From Streptomyces sp. NBC_00250 (GTDB taxonomy: Bacteria; Actinomycetota; Actinomycetes; Streptomycetales; Streptomycetaceae): DNA of 64,000 nucleotides. The position numbers were made by a program, and so were the translations under genes. Under the pieces are notes generated by a model that made no database searches, was not told where the DNA came from, and saw only the letters and a list, made by a program, of their open reading frames with translations. Location: NCBI RefSeq assembly GCF_036192275.1, contig NZ_CP108088.1, positions 3,535,501 to 3,599,500 of the forward strand, written 5' to 3'. Shown here in pieces: positions 1-7,532 of this stretch (its first letter is position 1; each line of letters starts with the position of its first letter).

Positions 1-379
1 TGCCGACGACGGCTCCCGGGGTGGCCGCCGCCATCTCCGAGTGCGGGGTGGCGAAGAGGGCACGGCCCGGCTCGCTGCCCTTCAGGACCTCGGGCAGCGG
101 GGCGTCCACCACGGTCGCGGGGAGGGTGCCGGTGAGCGGCACGCTGGGCAGGGCGAGGTCGGGCAGCGAACCGAGGCCCTTCTGGAAGCCGGTGGGCGCA
201 CCGGGCATCGGGACGGGTACGCCGGTGGCCACGGCCGGGGCGTCCATCGGGAGCACCGGCTCGAGCCCCTGGAGGGGGACGATCACCGGCGCCTCGACGG
301 CCGAGGCCGGGGCGGCCAGGGCGGCGGAGGCGAATGCGGTCATGAGGAGTCCCATGCCGGCGTGAGAGCGCAGAGTCAT
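1..379 (-). CDS. Secreted protein, partial (C-terminus outside the window)
   Basis: I translated this from the minus strand; 126 codons are visible before the window edge. The protein begins MTLRSHAGMGLL and has a short hydrophobic stretch ending in Ala-Pro-Ala-Ser-Ala, which fits a Sec signal peptide. The mature part is rich in Pro, Val, Leu and Ala and shows no domain I recognise. The ATG at 379 has no strong ribosome-binding site. It belongs to a run of minus-strand secreted-protein genes next to the chaplins, which suggests a cell-surface role, but that is context only. Confidence 0.7.
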   Translation of the reverse strand, partial: MTLRSHAGMGLLMTAFASAALAAPASAVEAPVIVPLQGLEPVLPMDAPAVATGVPVPMPGAPTGFQKGLGSLPDLALPSVPLTGTLPATVVDAPLPEVLKGSEPGRALFATPHSEMAAATPGAVVG

Positions 380-431
380 GTTCTGACAACGAGACCTTCG
401 GGGGAACGTCGCGGAACTCCCCCGTGTGCAG

Positions 432-473
432 CAACAGGTGGGCCCTCACCGGTGAAGGTGAGGGCCCCTGTTG
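432..473 (-). terminator. Rho-independent-type hairpin after the LPHTG protein
   Basis: An almost perfect stem (CAACAGG and GGCCCTCACC on the left, complements on the right) lies just past the stop codon of the minus-strand gene ending at 495. It has no T-tract, as is usual in Streptomyces. Confidence 0.6.
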
Positions 474-494
474 ACGTTTCGCCGGTGTACGGCG

Positions 495-1331
495 TCAGTG
501 GCGGCGGGAGATCCGGCCACCGCGGAGGTAGACGACGGTGCCGCCGATGATCAGTGCGGCGCTGATCGCGGCCGCACCCATGAGCGCGGTCTCGCTACCC
601 GTGTGGGGGAGCTCGGGCGGGGTGGTCGGCGGGTGCGTCGGGGGATGCGTGGTCGGGTGCGTGGTCGGGGGATGCGTGGTCGGGGGATGCGTCGTCGGCG
701 GGTGCGTGGTCGGCGGGTGCGTCGGAGGATGCGTCGTCGGCGGGTGCGTCGTCGGCGGGTGCGTCGGAGGATGCGTCGTCGGCGGGTGCGTCGGAGGATG
801 CGTCGTCGGCGGGTGCGTCGTCGGCGGATGCGTCGGAGGATGCGTCGTCGGCGGGTGCGTCGTCGGCGGATGCGTCGGAGGATGCGTCGTCGGCGGGTGC
901 GTCGGCGGGTGCGTCGTCGGCGGGTGCGTCGGCGGGTGCGTCGTCGGCGGGTGCGTCGTCGGCGGGTGCGTCGGCGGGTGCGTCGTCGGCGGGTGCGTCG
1001 GCGGGTGCGTCGTCGGCGGATGCGTGGGTTCACCCGGATGAGTCGGCTCGCCGGGGTGCGTGGGTTCACCCGGCTCGTCGCCGTAGCCGCCGGGACCCTC
1101 CGCCTGGGCGCAGAGGTCGCCGACGGCCTCGGCGACGAAACCGCCGAGATTCATGCTCTCGCCACAGACGTCCGCCGGCAGGGGAGCCTGGACATGACCG
1201 GGGGAGCCGGGGCCGGGACCGTCGCCCGTACCGGCATGGGAACCCGCGGCCAGGGCGAATCCGCCGCTCAGCGACAGGATGCCGGTCGCTGCCGCCGCGG
1301 TGAGTACTTTTCTACTGATGATGGACCGCAT
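495..1331 (-). CDS. Cell-wall-anchored chaplin-like protein with His-Pro-Pro-Thr repeats and LPHTG signal
   Basis: The protein has 278 residues. The start at 1331 is chosen for a good AGAGGAAG site; a longer frame upstream lacks one. Residues 1-30 form a signal peptide. Residues about 43-76 (GSPG, then VQAP, VCG and GDLC) follow the spacing of a chaplin domain with its two Cys but are strongly diverged. Residues about 93-238 are tandem HPPT/HPPTT repeats, probably a wall-spanning stalk. LPHTG at 241, a hydrophobic segment and RISRRH at the end form a sortase signal. Long chaplins (ChpA-C) of other Streptomyces are also sortase-anchored, with LAxTG. The chaplin relationship is my inference from spacing; the surface anchor is clear. 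Confidence 0.85.
   Translation of the reverse strand: MRSIISRKVLTAAAATGILSLSGGFALAAGSHAGTGDGPGPGSPGHVQAPLPADVCGESMNLGGFVAEAVGDLCAQAEGPGGYGDEPGEPTHPGEPTHPGEPTHPPTTHPPTHPPTTHPPTHPPTTHPPTTHPPTHPPTTHPPTHPPTTHPPTHPPTTHPPTTHPPTHPPTTHPPTTHPPTHPPTTHPPTHPPTTHPPTTHPPTHPPTTHPPTTHPPTTHPPTTHPTTHPPTHPPTTPPELPHTGSETALMGAAAISAALIIGGTVVYLRGGRISRRH
612..1042. repeat. Minisatellite encoding the HPPT stalk
   Basis: Tandem 12- and 15-nt units (variants of GTCGTCGGCGGGTGC and GTCGGAGGATGC on the plus strand) run for about 430 bp. Because units are multiples of three, gain or loss would change stalk length without breaking the frame. Confidence 0.9.
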
Positions 1332-1470
1332 ACCGCTCTTCCTCTGGAGAAAGGGAGAGACCGGCGAGGATCCCCCCTCGCTCCGACCGGCCTGATCCAC
1401 GCCGACGTTCGCGTGGGACTGGCCAGAGGGTATGGGTCGGCGAACCCCGTGCAACGGGGGCCACACGGCA

Positions 1471-1496
1471 GCTGATCAGAAAATCATTCGATCAGC
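1471..1496. promoter_or_regulatory. Operator-like inverted repeat upstream of the LPHTG gene
   Basis: GCTGATC (1471-1477) and GATCAGC (1490-1496) form perfect 7-bp arms around an AT-rich 12-nt spacer. The site is about 140 bp upstream of the minus-strand start at 1331. No regulator is identified. Confidence 0.35.
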
Positions 1497-1575
1497 CGAC
1501 CGTGGGAAACGACGGAACGGAACCCGCCGCAAGTGCCCGGAAAGGCAGTGTTGCTGATGAGAGGTCAGGCTGTGG

Positions 1576-1857
1576 TCAGCCACCCACCGGCAGACCACCG
1601 GGGACCGGCAGGCCACCGAGCAGCGGGGCGCCCTTGGTGGTGTCGTTCAGCTTGGTCGCGGTGTCCGTGACGGTCTTGACCGGGGAGCCGTCCGTGGTGC
1701 TGCTCAGCACATCCGACTTCAGCCCATTGGCGGCGATCGCTTCGAGGCCACCGTTCAGGCTGGTGGGGGTCAGCGCCTCCGTGGCCATGGCGGGCGCGGC
1801 AGCGCCAAGGGCCATCAGCGAACCGGCGACAACCGCGGCGACCTTGGTGGGCTTCAT
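1576..1857 (-). CDS. Small secreted protein
   Basis: The protein has 93 residues and starts MKPTKVAAVVAG with a GAAGGA site ahead of the ATG at 1857. A typical signal peptide ends in Ala-Met-Ala near residue 26. The mature part is about 65 residues, without Cys, ending in a Gly-Leu-Pro-rich tail (LLGGLPVPGGLPVGG). Small exported proteins of this form are common near chaplin genes in Streptomyces and often lack known function. I do not recognise the family. It is followed and preceded by other secreted-protein genes on the same strand, each with its own upstream gap. Confidence 0.8.
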   Translation of the reverse strand: MKPTKVAAVVAGSLMALGAAAPAMATEALTPTSLNGGLEAIAANGLKSDVLSSTTDGSPVKTVTDTATKLNDTTKGAPLLGGLPVPGGLPVGG

Positions 1858-2043
1858 GAATGAATCCTTCCTCTGTACTTTCAAGTCACTTACTGCACAG
1901 GGTTCTTGAGCGAATCCCGTGCTTTGTTCTGCTTCTGTAACGAACGGCGTGCCGCGCGGAAACTCCGGAAGGAGGGATTTCTCGACACTGCACCCGATCG
2001 ATACGGCCGGTGCTATTTGCCGATCGCCCACCGGCCGCACACG

Positions 2044-2080
2044 CCTGTACCGGCCCGGCGGGACGCCGGGCCGGTACAGG
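2044..2080 (-). terminator. Perfect 16-bp hairpin terminator
   Basis: CCTGTACCGGCCCGGC (2044-2059) and its exact complement (2065-2080) enclose a 5-nt loop, 12 nt beyond the stop of the minus-strand gene ending at 2093. Confidence 0.75.
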
Positions 2081-2092
2081 GCCTGCGGGTGA

Positions 2093-2995
2093 CTAGCGGA
2101 CCGGCAGCGGGGGCTTGACCGGCAGGTCGACCGGCAGCTCGGGCGGGTCGACGGGCAGCTCCGGCGGGTCCACCGGCAGCTCGGGCACGGTGGCCGGGAG
2201 TGCCGGCAGCGCCGGCAGTCCGGCCAGGTCCGGGGCGGGCAGCCCGCTGCCGAGGACCGTGGCGACGGCGAGGTTGACCAGCGAGGTCAGGGTCGCCGTG
2301 ACCTGCGGTACGACTCCGCCGGCGTCGCCGGAGGTGACGGCGGCGAGCAGGGCGGCGACCGCCTTCTCCACCGTGGCGAGCGCATCGGTCACGACGTCCG
2401 TCGGCGCGGCTGCCTTTCCGGCCCACGCGGCCTTCGAGCCGGCCGCGACGGGCAGGGTCACGGGCGGGTTCACGGGCAGGGCCGGGGCTTCCACGGGTGG
2501 CGTCGCCGGAAGCTCGACGGGGGTCTCCACGACCGGCGGCGTGACCGGGAGGTCGGCCGCCGGGGGCGTGACCGGAAGGTCCGTCGAAGGCGGCGTGACC
2601 GGGAGGTCCGTGGACGGGGGCGTGACCGGGAGGTCCGTCGAAGGCGGCGTGACGGGCGTGTCCGGCAGCGGGGCCGGCGCGGTGGCCTTGGCCTGGTCGA
2701 CGGCTGCCGCGATCTTGGCCTTGAGGGCCTCGGCGTCGGCCGCCGGGAGCTGGCCCGCGTCGGCCTTGAGCGCGGCCGTGACGAGTTCGGTCACGGGAGT
2801 GGTCACCGAGCCGAGCTCACCGAGCGCCTCGGCCTGGGTCAGCAGGGCGGCGGCTTCGGGGAGGGGTGCGCGGGCGGCCCGGTCGGCCACGGTGGACGGA
2901 TGGTGTTCGCCGGCGATGGCGGGTCCCGCCGTGCCGAGGGTGATGACGGCGGATATCGCCAGGGCGGTGATGCGGCGTGTAGCCAGGGGACGCAT
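2093..2995 (-). CDS. Secreted Pro-rich repeat protein
   Basis: The protein has 300 residues, with ATG at 2995 behind AAGGAA. Residues 1-28 form a signal peptide ending in Ile-Ala-Gly. An alanine-rich, probably helical segment (about 35-105) is followed by near-identical copies of DLPVTPPST, then a second helical stretch and C-terminal copies of PELPVDPP ending LPVKPPLPVR. There is no sortase motif, so it is released or held non-covalently. The repeats suggest an extended surface or matrix protein. I recognise no catalytic domain. Its neighbours are a chaplin and small exported proteins. Confidence 0.8.
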   Translation of the reverse strand: MRPLATRRITALAISAVITLGTAGPAIAGEHHPSTVADRAARAPLPEAAALLTQAEALGELGSVTTPVTELVTAALKADAGQLPAADAEALKAKIAAAVDQAKATAPAPLPDTPVTPPSTDLPVTPPSTDLPVTPPSTDLPVTPPAADLPVTPPVVETPVELPATPPVEAPALPVNPPVTLPVAAGSKAAWAGKAAAPTDVVTDALATVEKAVAALLAAVTSGDAGGVVPQVTATLTSLVNLAVATVLGSGLPAPDLAGLPALPALPATVPELPVDPPELPVDPPELPVDLPVKPPLPVR

Positions 2996-3093
2996 ATGTG
3001 TTCCTTTTCCTTATGCGTCGGACAACTTCCCTCTCACCGTGCCTGCGGGTATAGCCCTCCGCAACCGCAGAACTACTGAGCGCCACGCCTCCG

Positions 3094-3129
3094 TTCGAGT
3101 GAATCCACCCTTCGAACATGCCACTCGAA
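3094..3129. promoter_or_regulatory. Operator-like TTCGAGTG inverted repeat
   Basis: TTCGAGTG (3094-3101) and CACTCGAA (3122-3129) are exact inverted copies, with palindromic TTCGAA (3111-3116) between them. It lies about 100 bp upstream of the start at 2995. Confidence 0.45.
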
Positions 3130-3204
3130 GGGGCGTACGCCGTTGCACCGACCGGCGCACGACGGTGCGGCCGAACGAGTACCGACTCCATGACGGCAAC
3201 GAAA

Positions 3205-3246
3205 AAGCCGGTGCGCCCACCCCGTCGGGGGTGGGCGCACCGGCTT
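3205..3246 (-). terminator. Chaplin terminator hairpin
   Basis: A 19-bp stem beginning AAGCCGGTGCGCCCACCCC with a short loop lies 26 nt beyond the chaplin stop codon on the minus strand. Confidence 0.75.
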
Positions 3247-3272
3247 CGGAAGGACTGATCCGCCGTGCGAGA

Positions 3273-3512
3273 TCAGCGGTTGATGCAGGCGTTGCCGAAG
3301 GCGGGGTTCAGCGCGCCGATGACGTTGACGGTGTTGCCGCAGAGGTTGATCGGAATGTTGATCGGGACCTGGATGGCGTTGCCGGAGCCGACACCGGGGG
3401 ACTTCACGGCCGCGGCCTCGGCACCGGCGTCGGCGGCGGCGGCACCGGCGGCACCGGCGACCGCGGCGGCGGCACCCACGGTCAGGACAACGGCCTTGGC
3501 GATACGCGACAT
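3273..3512 (-). CDS. Short chaplin (hydrophobic aerial-hypha surface protein)
   Basis: The protein has 79 residues and starts MSRIAKAVVLTVG at 3512, behind a GAGGAG site. A signal peptide (about 28 residues) is followed by one canonical chaplin domain with GSPG, GNAIQVP, LCGNTVNVIGALNPAFGNAC and both Cys. Chaplins of this short class are secreted, assemble into amyloid fibrils and make aerial hyphae and spores hydrophobic. A BldN-like promoter lies at 3593-3621. The gene is divergent from the exopolysaccharide operon. I cannot say which numbered chaplin it is orthologous to without a tree. Confidence 0.95.
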   Translation of the reverse strand: MSRIAKAVVLTVGAAAAVAGAAGAAAADAGAEAAAVKSPGVGSGNAIQVPINIPINLCGNTVNVIGALNPAFGNACINR

Positions 3513-3592
3513 GGGGAAGTGCTCCTCGATCGAAATGAAACGTGGACTGCGCGGACTGTTCGGCCCGACTCCCTCAACAACGCCCCGGCCTT

Positions 3593-3621
3593 TCAACGGT
3601 TGCTCTCCCGAACGGGTGACG
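3593..3621 (-). promoter_or_regulatory. BldN-like promoter of the chaplin
   Basis: On the minus strand CGTCAC (3621-3616), 17 nt, then CGTTGA (3598-3593) resembles the published sigma-BldN consensus CGTAAC-N16-CGTTGA. The spacer is one base longer and the -35 has one mismatch. It sits about 80 bp upstream of the chaplin start. Confidence 0.45.
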
Positions 3622-3768
3622 TTCAACCGATCTTTGGGCCATAGGAGGGCCATTGGAGGGAGTGGGCGTGGAATGGCGCAACACGCTCAACGAGGAACCT
3701 GCCCCGTGGATACGGGAGTTAGCGTTTCCGAGCATCTAATGCTTACTATCGCCCCGCGTCGGGGTTAT

Positions 3769-3784
3769 AACGTTCCCGAACGTT
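3769..3784. promoter_or_regulatory. Operator-like AACGTTC/GAACGTT inverted repeat
   Basis: Seven-base arms AACGTTC and GAACGTT flank a 2-nt CC spacer, an exact inverted repeat. It is 105 bp upstream of the first gene of the polysaccharide operon (ATG at 3889). Confidence 0.5.
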
Positions 3785-3888
3785 GCTTCCGGGCCCGCCG
3801 CGCGTTCACCCATTTCGTGCGGACGACACCCCCTCTCCCGGCCTTCACGGGTCTTCCCTTCCTTCTCTCATCAAAGCGGAGAACCTGT

Positions 3889-4947
3889 ATGCGGAATTCA
3901 GCGGTTCTTGCTGTGCGTCGCAGCGTGTTGTGCGCCCTGTCGTGTGCGGCACTGTCCGCCGCACTGCCGGTCGCCTCCGCCTCGGCACCACAGCCCCGGG
4001 AGGCGAGCCGCATCCCGTTCGCCGCTCGCTACCAGTCCGTGCAGCACGGTGGGGTCGTGCGCGCGGCCAACTCCTCGGCGAAGGGCGTGAAGGGCACCGA
4101 GTCGGTCAACGACGGCGCCGCGATCGCCTACGTCGACGTGGACAGCGACCCCAACACGTACAACTCCAGCCGTGCCGAGCTCGCCGTGCCGGCGGGCGCC
4201 CGGGTCGGCTGGGCCCGTCTCTACTGGGGCGGCAACCTGCGGGTGGGCGAGCAGAAGCCGCCCAAGGACAACGGCCGGGTGCTGATCGCCGAGCCCGGCG
4301 GCCGGTACAAGGCGCTGCTCGCGGACACCCTGATCGGCCACCGCACGGCCGACGGCGCCGACGCCTTCCAGGCCTCCGCCGATGTCACCGAGCTGGTCCG
4401 CTCCTCCCGCTCCGGTCAGTGGACGGTCGCCCAGGTCAACGTCGCCATGGGCCGCTCGGCGGTCGGCGGCTGGGGTGGCTGGACGCTCGTCGCCGCGTAC
4501 GAGAAGGCCTCGGAACCGCTGCGCAGGATCGCTGTCTGGGACGGATTCGAAACGGTCGGACCACGCTCCGGCGAGCTTCGCGTACCGCTCGACGGAAACC
4601 GTTACGGCAAGGCCACGAACGGCCGTCTCGGCGTGATCGCCTATGACGGCGACCGGGGTACTTCCGGTGATTACCTGGCAGTGGAAACGCGCCGTTCGAA
4701 GAGCACCCGCCTCTCCGATTCCGCCAATTCCGCGGACGACGTGATGAACTCCAGCATCACCGAATTCGGCACCGGTCGTACGGTCCGCTCTCCCGATCGT
4801 AAGAACACTCTGGGGTACGACTCCGACGTCTTCGATCTGCGGGGGGCGCTGCGCGATGGGGCCGACCGTGTCCACGTCCGGTCCGGCAGCCGGAAGGACA
4901 CCGTCTGGCTCGGTGCGCTCTTCCTCCAGGCGGACGTCCGGCGCTGA
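3889..4947 (+). CDS. Secreted surface protein, first gene of the polysaccharide operon
   Basis: The protein has 352 residues; ATG at 3889 follows GCGGAGAA. The signal peptide ends near Ala-Ser-Ala (about 32-36). The mature protein has a beta-rich pattern: DGAAIAYVDVDSDPNTYNSSRA, WARLYWGGNL, a GGWGGWTLVAAYE segment and IAVWDGFE. This resembles extracellular DUF3344-type proteins seen in actinobacteria, an assignment from memory of the motif style. The next gene starts one base after its stop codon, so it is translationally coupled to the glycosyltransferases. It may bind or present the polymer outside the cell; no catalytic residues are evident. Confidence 0.75.
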   Translation: MRNSAVLAVRRSVLCALSCAALSAALPVASASAPQPREASRIPFAARYQSVQHGGVVRAANSSAKGVKGTESVNDGAAIAYVDVDSDPNTYNSSRAELAVPAGARVGWARLYWGGNLRVGEQKPPKDNGRVLIAEPGGRYKALLADTLIGHRTADGADAFQASADVTELVRSSRSGQWTVAQVNVAMGRSAVGGWGGWTLVAAYEKASEPLRRIAVWDGFETVGPRSGELRVPLDGNRYGKATNGRLGVIAYDGDRGTSGDYLAVETRRSKSTRLSDSANSADDVMNSSITEFGTGRTVRSPDRKNTLGYDSDVFDLRGALRDGADRVHVRSGSRKDTVWLGALFLQADVRR

Positions 4948-4948
4948 C

Positions 4949-6085
4949 GTGCTGCCTCCACGAGACACGGACCCCGGGTCCGTCACCGTCCTGCACGCGG
5001 TCCAGCCCGGTGACGGCGGGGTCGCCCGTGTCGTCATCGACCTCGTCCGCGCCCAGCTCGCCGCCGGCCTGCGGGTCGCCGTCGCCTGCCCACCGGGCAC
5101 CGTCCTCTCGGCGGCCGTCCGCGCCGAGGGGGCCGACACCCATGACTGGCTGGCCGGCCGGAACCCGGGGCCCGGGCTCGTCCGCGAGACGCGGGACCTG
5201 GCCCGGGTGATCCGTACCGTCCGTCCGGGACTCGTCCACGCGCACAGCGCGAAGGCCGGGCTCTGCGCCCGACTCGCCCTGCGGGGCCGGATTCCGACGG
5301 TGTATCAGCCACACGCCTGGTCCTTCGAGGCGGTCGAGGGAACGACCGCCGCGCTCGCCCTGCGCTGGGAGCGGTTCGGCGCCCGCTGGGCGGACCGGAT
5401 CGTCTGCGTCAGCGAGGCCGAGCGGCGTACCGGCGAGGCCGCCGGCGTCACGGCTGACTGGTCCGTCGTCCACAACGGGGTGGACGTGGCCCGGTTCGCG
5501 ACCGAGGGCCCGCCCGGCAACCCCGCGCCCACCGTCGTCTGCGTGGGCCGGCTCTGCCGCCAGAAGGGGCAGGACGTGCTGCTCGCCGCCTGGCCCGCCG
5601 TCCTCGCGGAGGTGCCCACGGCGCGTCTCGTCCTGGTCGGCGACGGCCCCGACGGCGACCGGCTGCGCGCCGCCGCCGGTCCCTCGGTGCGGTTCACCGG
5701 CGCCGTCGACGACACCGTCCCCTGGTACCGGGCCGCCGACGTGGTCGTCCTGCCGTCCCGCTGGGAGGGCATGGCGCTCGCGCCCCTGGAAGCCATGGCG
5801 GCCGGCCGACCGGTCGTCGTCAGCGATGTCGACGGGGCCCGCGAGAGCCTGCCGCCCGCCCATGAACCCCTGTGCCTGGTCCCGCCCGAGGACCCGGCCG
5901 CGCTCGCCACCGCTCTCGGCCGCCTCCTCGGCAGGCAGGAGCTCCGGCACCGCCTGGGCCGCGAGGCCCACGAGCACGTACTCAGCAGATTCGATGTCCG
6001 GCGCACCGGCGCGGCCGTCGCGGACGTCTACCGCGACCTGGCCCGAGTGCGGGGCACCGAGCACAGAGAGCCGATTGCGCAGTGA
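4949..6085 (+). CDS. GT4-family glycosyltransferase
   Basis: The protein has 378 residues from a GTG at 4949, one base after the previous stop. An ATG at 4856 would overlap the upstream gene by about 90 bp and adds unrelated sequence. The N-terminal Rossmann half has HAVQPGDGGVARVVIDL and VHAHSAKAG. The C-terminal half has VCVGRLCRQKGQDVLL and EGMALAPLEAMAAGRPVV, the nucleotide-sugar-binding and E-x7-E region of GT4 retaining transferases. It probably adds a sugar to the lipid-linked repeat unit on the cytoplasmic face. It overlaps the priming transferase gene by 4 bp. Confidence 0.9.
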   Translation: MLPPRDTDPGSVTVLHAVQPGDGGVARVVIDLVRAQLAAGLRVAVACPPGTVLSAAVRAEGADTHDWLAGRNPGPGLVRETRDLARVIRTVRPGLVHAHSAKAGLCARLALRGRIPTVYQPHAWSFEAVEGTTAALALRWERFGARWADRIVCVSEAERRTGEAAGVTADWSVVHNGVDVARFATEGPPGNPAPTVVCVGRLCRQKGQDVLLAAWPAVLAEVPTARLVLVGDGPDGDRLRAAAGPSVRFTGAVDDTVPWYRAADVVVLPSRWEGMALAPLEAMAAGRPVVVSDVDGARESLPPAHEPLCLVPPEDPAALATALGRLLGRQELRHRLGREAHEHVLSRFDVRRTGAAVADVYRDLARVRGTEHREPIAQ

Positions 6086-7530
6086 CCACCGAAAGCACCA
6101 GCGTCCCTTCCTCGCCGGGCCCTTGGCCCACGGCGGGCCAGGCCTTCGGCCTCGCCTCCCTCGCGCCGCGCCGCCGCACGACCGACCGGCTCGCCCTGCC
6201 GTACCGCCCCGCGCGGCCCCGGTCCGGTGTGCTGCCGCTCGTCGCGGTCGACTGCCTGGCCGTCTTCTCCGCCGCCACATATCTGAGCACGGCGCACCAC
6301 GACGCCCGGCTGCTGCTGCCGATCGTGGCGCTCGTCCTCGTCCTCGACGGGCACGCGGGGCTCTACCGCCCCGCACCGCACACCCGGGCCCTCGACGAAC
6401 TGCCCGCGCTCGCCTCCCGCGCCGGCGTCGTCTGGTGTCTGGCCGCGGCGGCGGTCGCCGCGTACTCCCCGGTCCTGGCGATCGGGCCGCTGCGCCTCCT
6501 CGTCGCGTACGCCGCCCATGTCGGCGTCGTGTGCCTGGTCCGGACCCTGATGCTCACCCGGCGGCGCCGGATCGCCCGCGCCCATCCCCGGTCGGCGCTG
6601 GTCATCGGCGGGGCGGGGGCCGCGCGCCGGTTCGCCTCGGCGGCCGTCCAGCACCCCGAGTACGGGGTGCGGCCGGTCGGCATCGTCGGTGTGCCCGAGC
6701 AGGGCGGCGCCCCCCGGGCGGCCGGCGAGTCCGGGCTTCCGGTGCTCACCACCACCGAGGAGATCCACCGGGCCGTCATCCAGAACACCGTGCGCGACGC
6801 GGTGTTCCTCCACGACGACCCGGGTCTCGTGACGCTCTTCCAGCACTACGGCTGCACCACCTGGCGGGTCGGCGGACGGCACCAGGACGGGCCGATGGGC
6901 GACCACATGTGGGGATACGCCTGGCACCGCGTCGCCCCGCCGGTCGAGCGGCGCGGGCTGCCCGCCAAGCGTGCCCTCGACATCGCGCTCGCCGCGCCCG
7001 CGCTGGCGCTCGCGCTGCCGGTGCTGCTGCTCTGCGCGCTCGCCGTACGGCTCGCCGACGGTCCCGGGGTGCTGTTCCGGCAGGAGCGGGTGGGCCAGCA
7101 CGGGCGCCACTTCACGCTGCTCAAGTTCCGTACCCTCCGCCCCTCCGACGACACCGAGTCGGCGACCCGCTGGAACGTGGCGGGCGACCGGCGGATGAGC
7201 GCGGCCGGGAACTTCCTCCGGAAGTCCTCGCTCGACGAGCTTCCGCAGCTGTGGAACGTGCTGCGCGGCGACATGAGCCTGGTCGGGCCTCGGCCCGAAC
7301 GTCCGTACTTCGTCGCCCAGTTCAGCAAGATCCACGCCGGTTACGCGGCCCGGCACCGGATGCCGGTGGGGCTGACCGGTCTGGCGCAGGTGCACGGGCT
7401 GCGCGGCGACACCTCGATCGAGGACCGCTGCCGCTTCGACAACCACTACATCGACCACTGGTCGCTCTGGCAGGACGTCTGCATCCTGCTGCGTACGGCG
7501 GCCGGGCTCGTCCGACCCACAGGGAGCTGA
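6082..7530 (+). CDS. Priming sugar-phosphate transferase (polyprenyl-phosphate type)
   Basis: The protein has 482 residues from a GTG in a GTGA overlap. The N-terminal half has several hydrophobic segments and a nucleotide-fold-like region (ALVIGGAGAARRFASA). The C-terminal half is the bacterial sugar transferase domain, with AKRALDIALA, LFRQERVGQHG, LLKFRTLR, RKSSLDELPQLWNVLRGDMS and VGPRPERP. Such WcaJ/CpsE-type enzymes start exopolysaccharide repeat units by moving sugar-1-phosphate to undecaprenyl phosphate. Its presence marks this as a Wzx/Wzy-type locus. The particular sugar cannot be read from the sequence. Confidence 0.92.
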   Translation: MTTESTSVPSSPGPWPTAGQAFGLASLAPRRRTTDRLALPYRPARPRSGVLPLVAVDCLAVFSAATYLSTAHHDARLLLPIVALVLVLDGHAGLYRPAPHTRALDELPALASRAGVVWCLAAAAVAAYSPVLAIGPLRLLVAYAAHVGVVCLVRTLMLTRRRRIARAHPRSALVIGGAGAARRFASAAVQHPEYGVRPVGIVGVPEQGGAPRAAGESGLPVLTTTEEIHRAVIQNTVRDAVFLHDDPGLVTLFQHYGCTTWRVGGRHQDGPMGDHMWGYAWHRVAPPVERRGLPAKRALDIALAAPALALALPVLLLCALAVRLADGPGVLFRQERVGQHGRHFTLLKFRTLRPSDDTESATRWNVAGDRRMSAAGNFLRKSSLDELPQLWNVLRGDMSLVGPRPERPYFVAQFSKIHAGYAARHRMPVGLTGLAQVHGLRGDTSIEDRCRFDNHYIDHWSLWQDVCILLRTAAGLVRPTGS

Positions 7531-7532
7531 GG

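Larger units (their letters stand above)
3513..3888. other. Divergent intergenic region between the chaplin and the polysaccharide operon
   Basis: These 376 bases hold no gene I can support. They contain a BldN-like promoter for the chaplin (3593-3621) and a strong inverted repeat (3769-3784), both listed separately. The part around 3720-3790 is less GC-rich than its surroundings, as expected for promoter DNA. Confidence 0.6.

Noticed and set aside
612..1042. CRISPR-like regular repeats
   Set aside because: Units are contiguous 12/15-mers without unique spacers, lie inside a gene, and no cas genes are present.
471..1475. Arg-rich and Gly-Cys-Val-rich plus-strand frames over the HPPT repeat
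   Set aside because: They are products of reading the minisatellite in other frames. They have no ribosome-binding site and extreme composition, and the minus-strand LPHTG protein explains the region.
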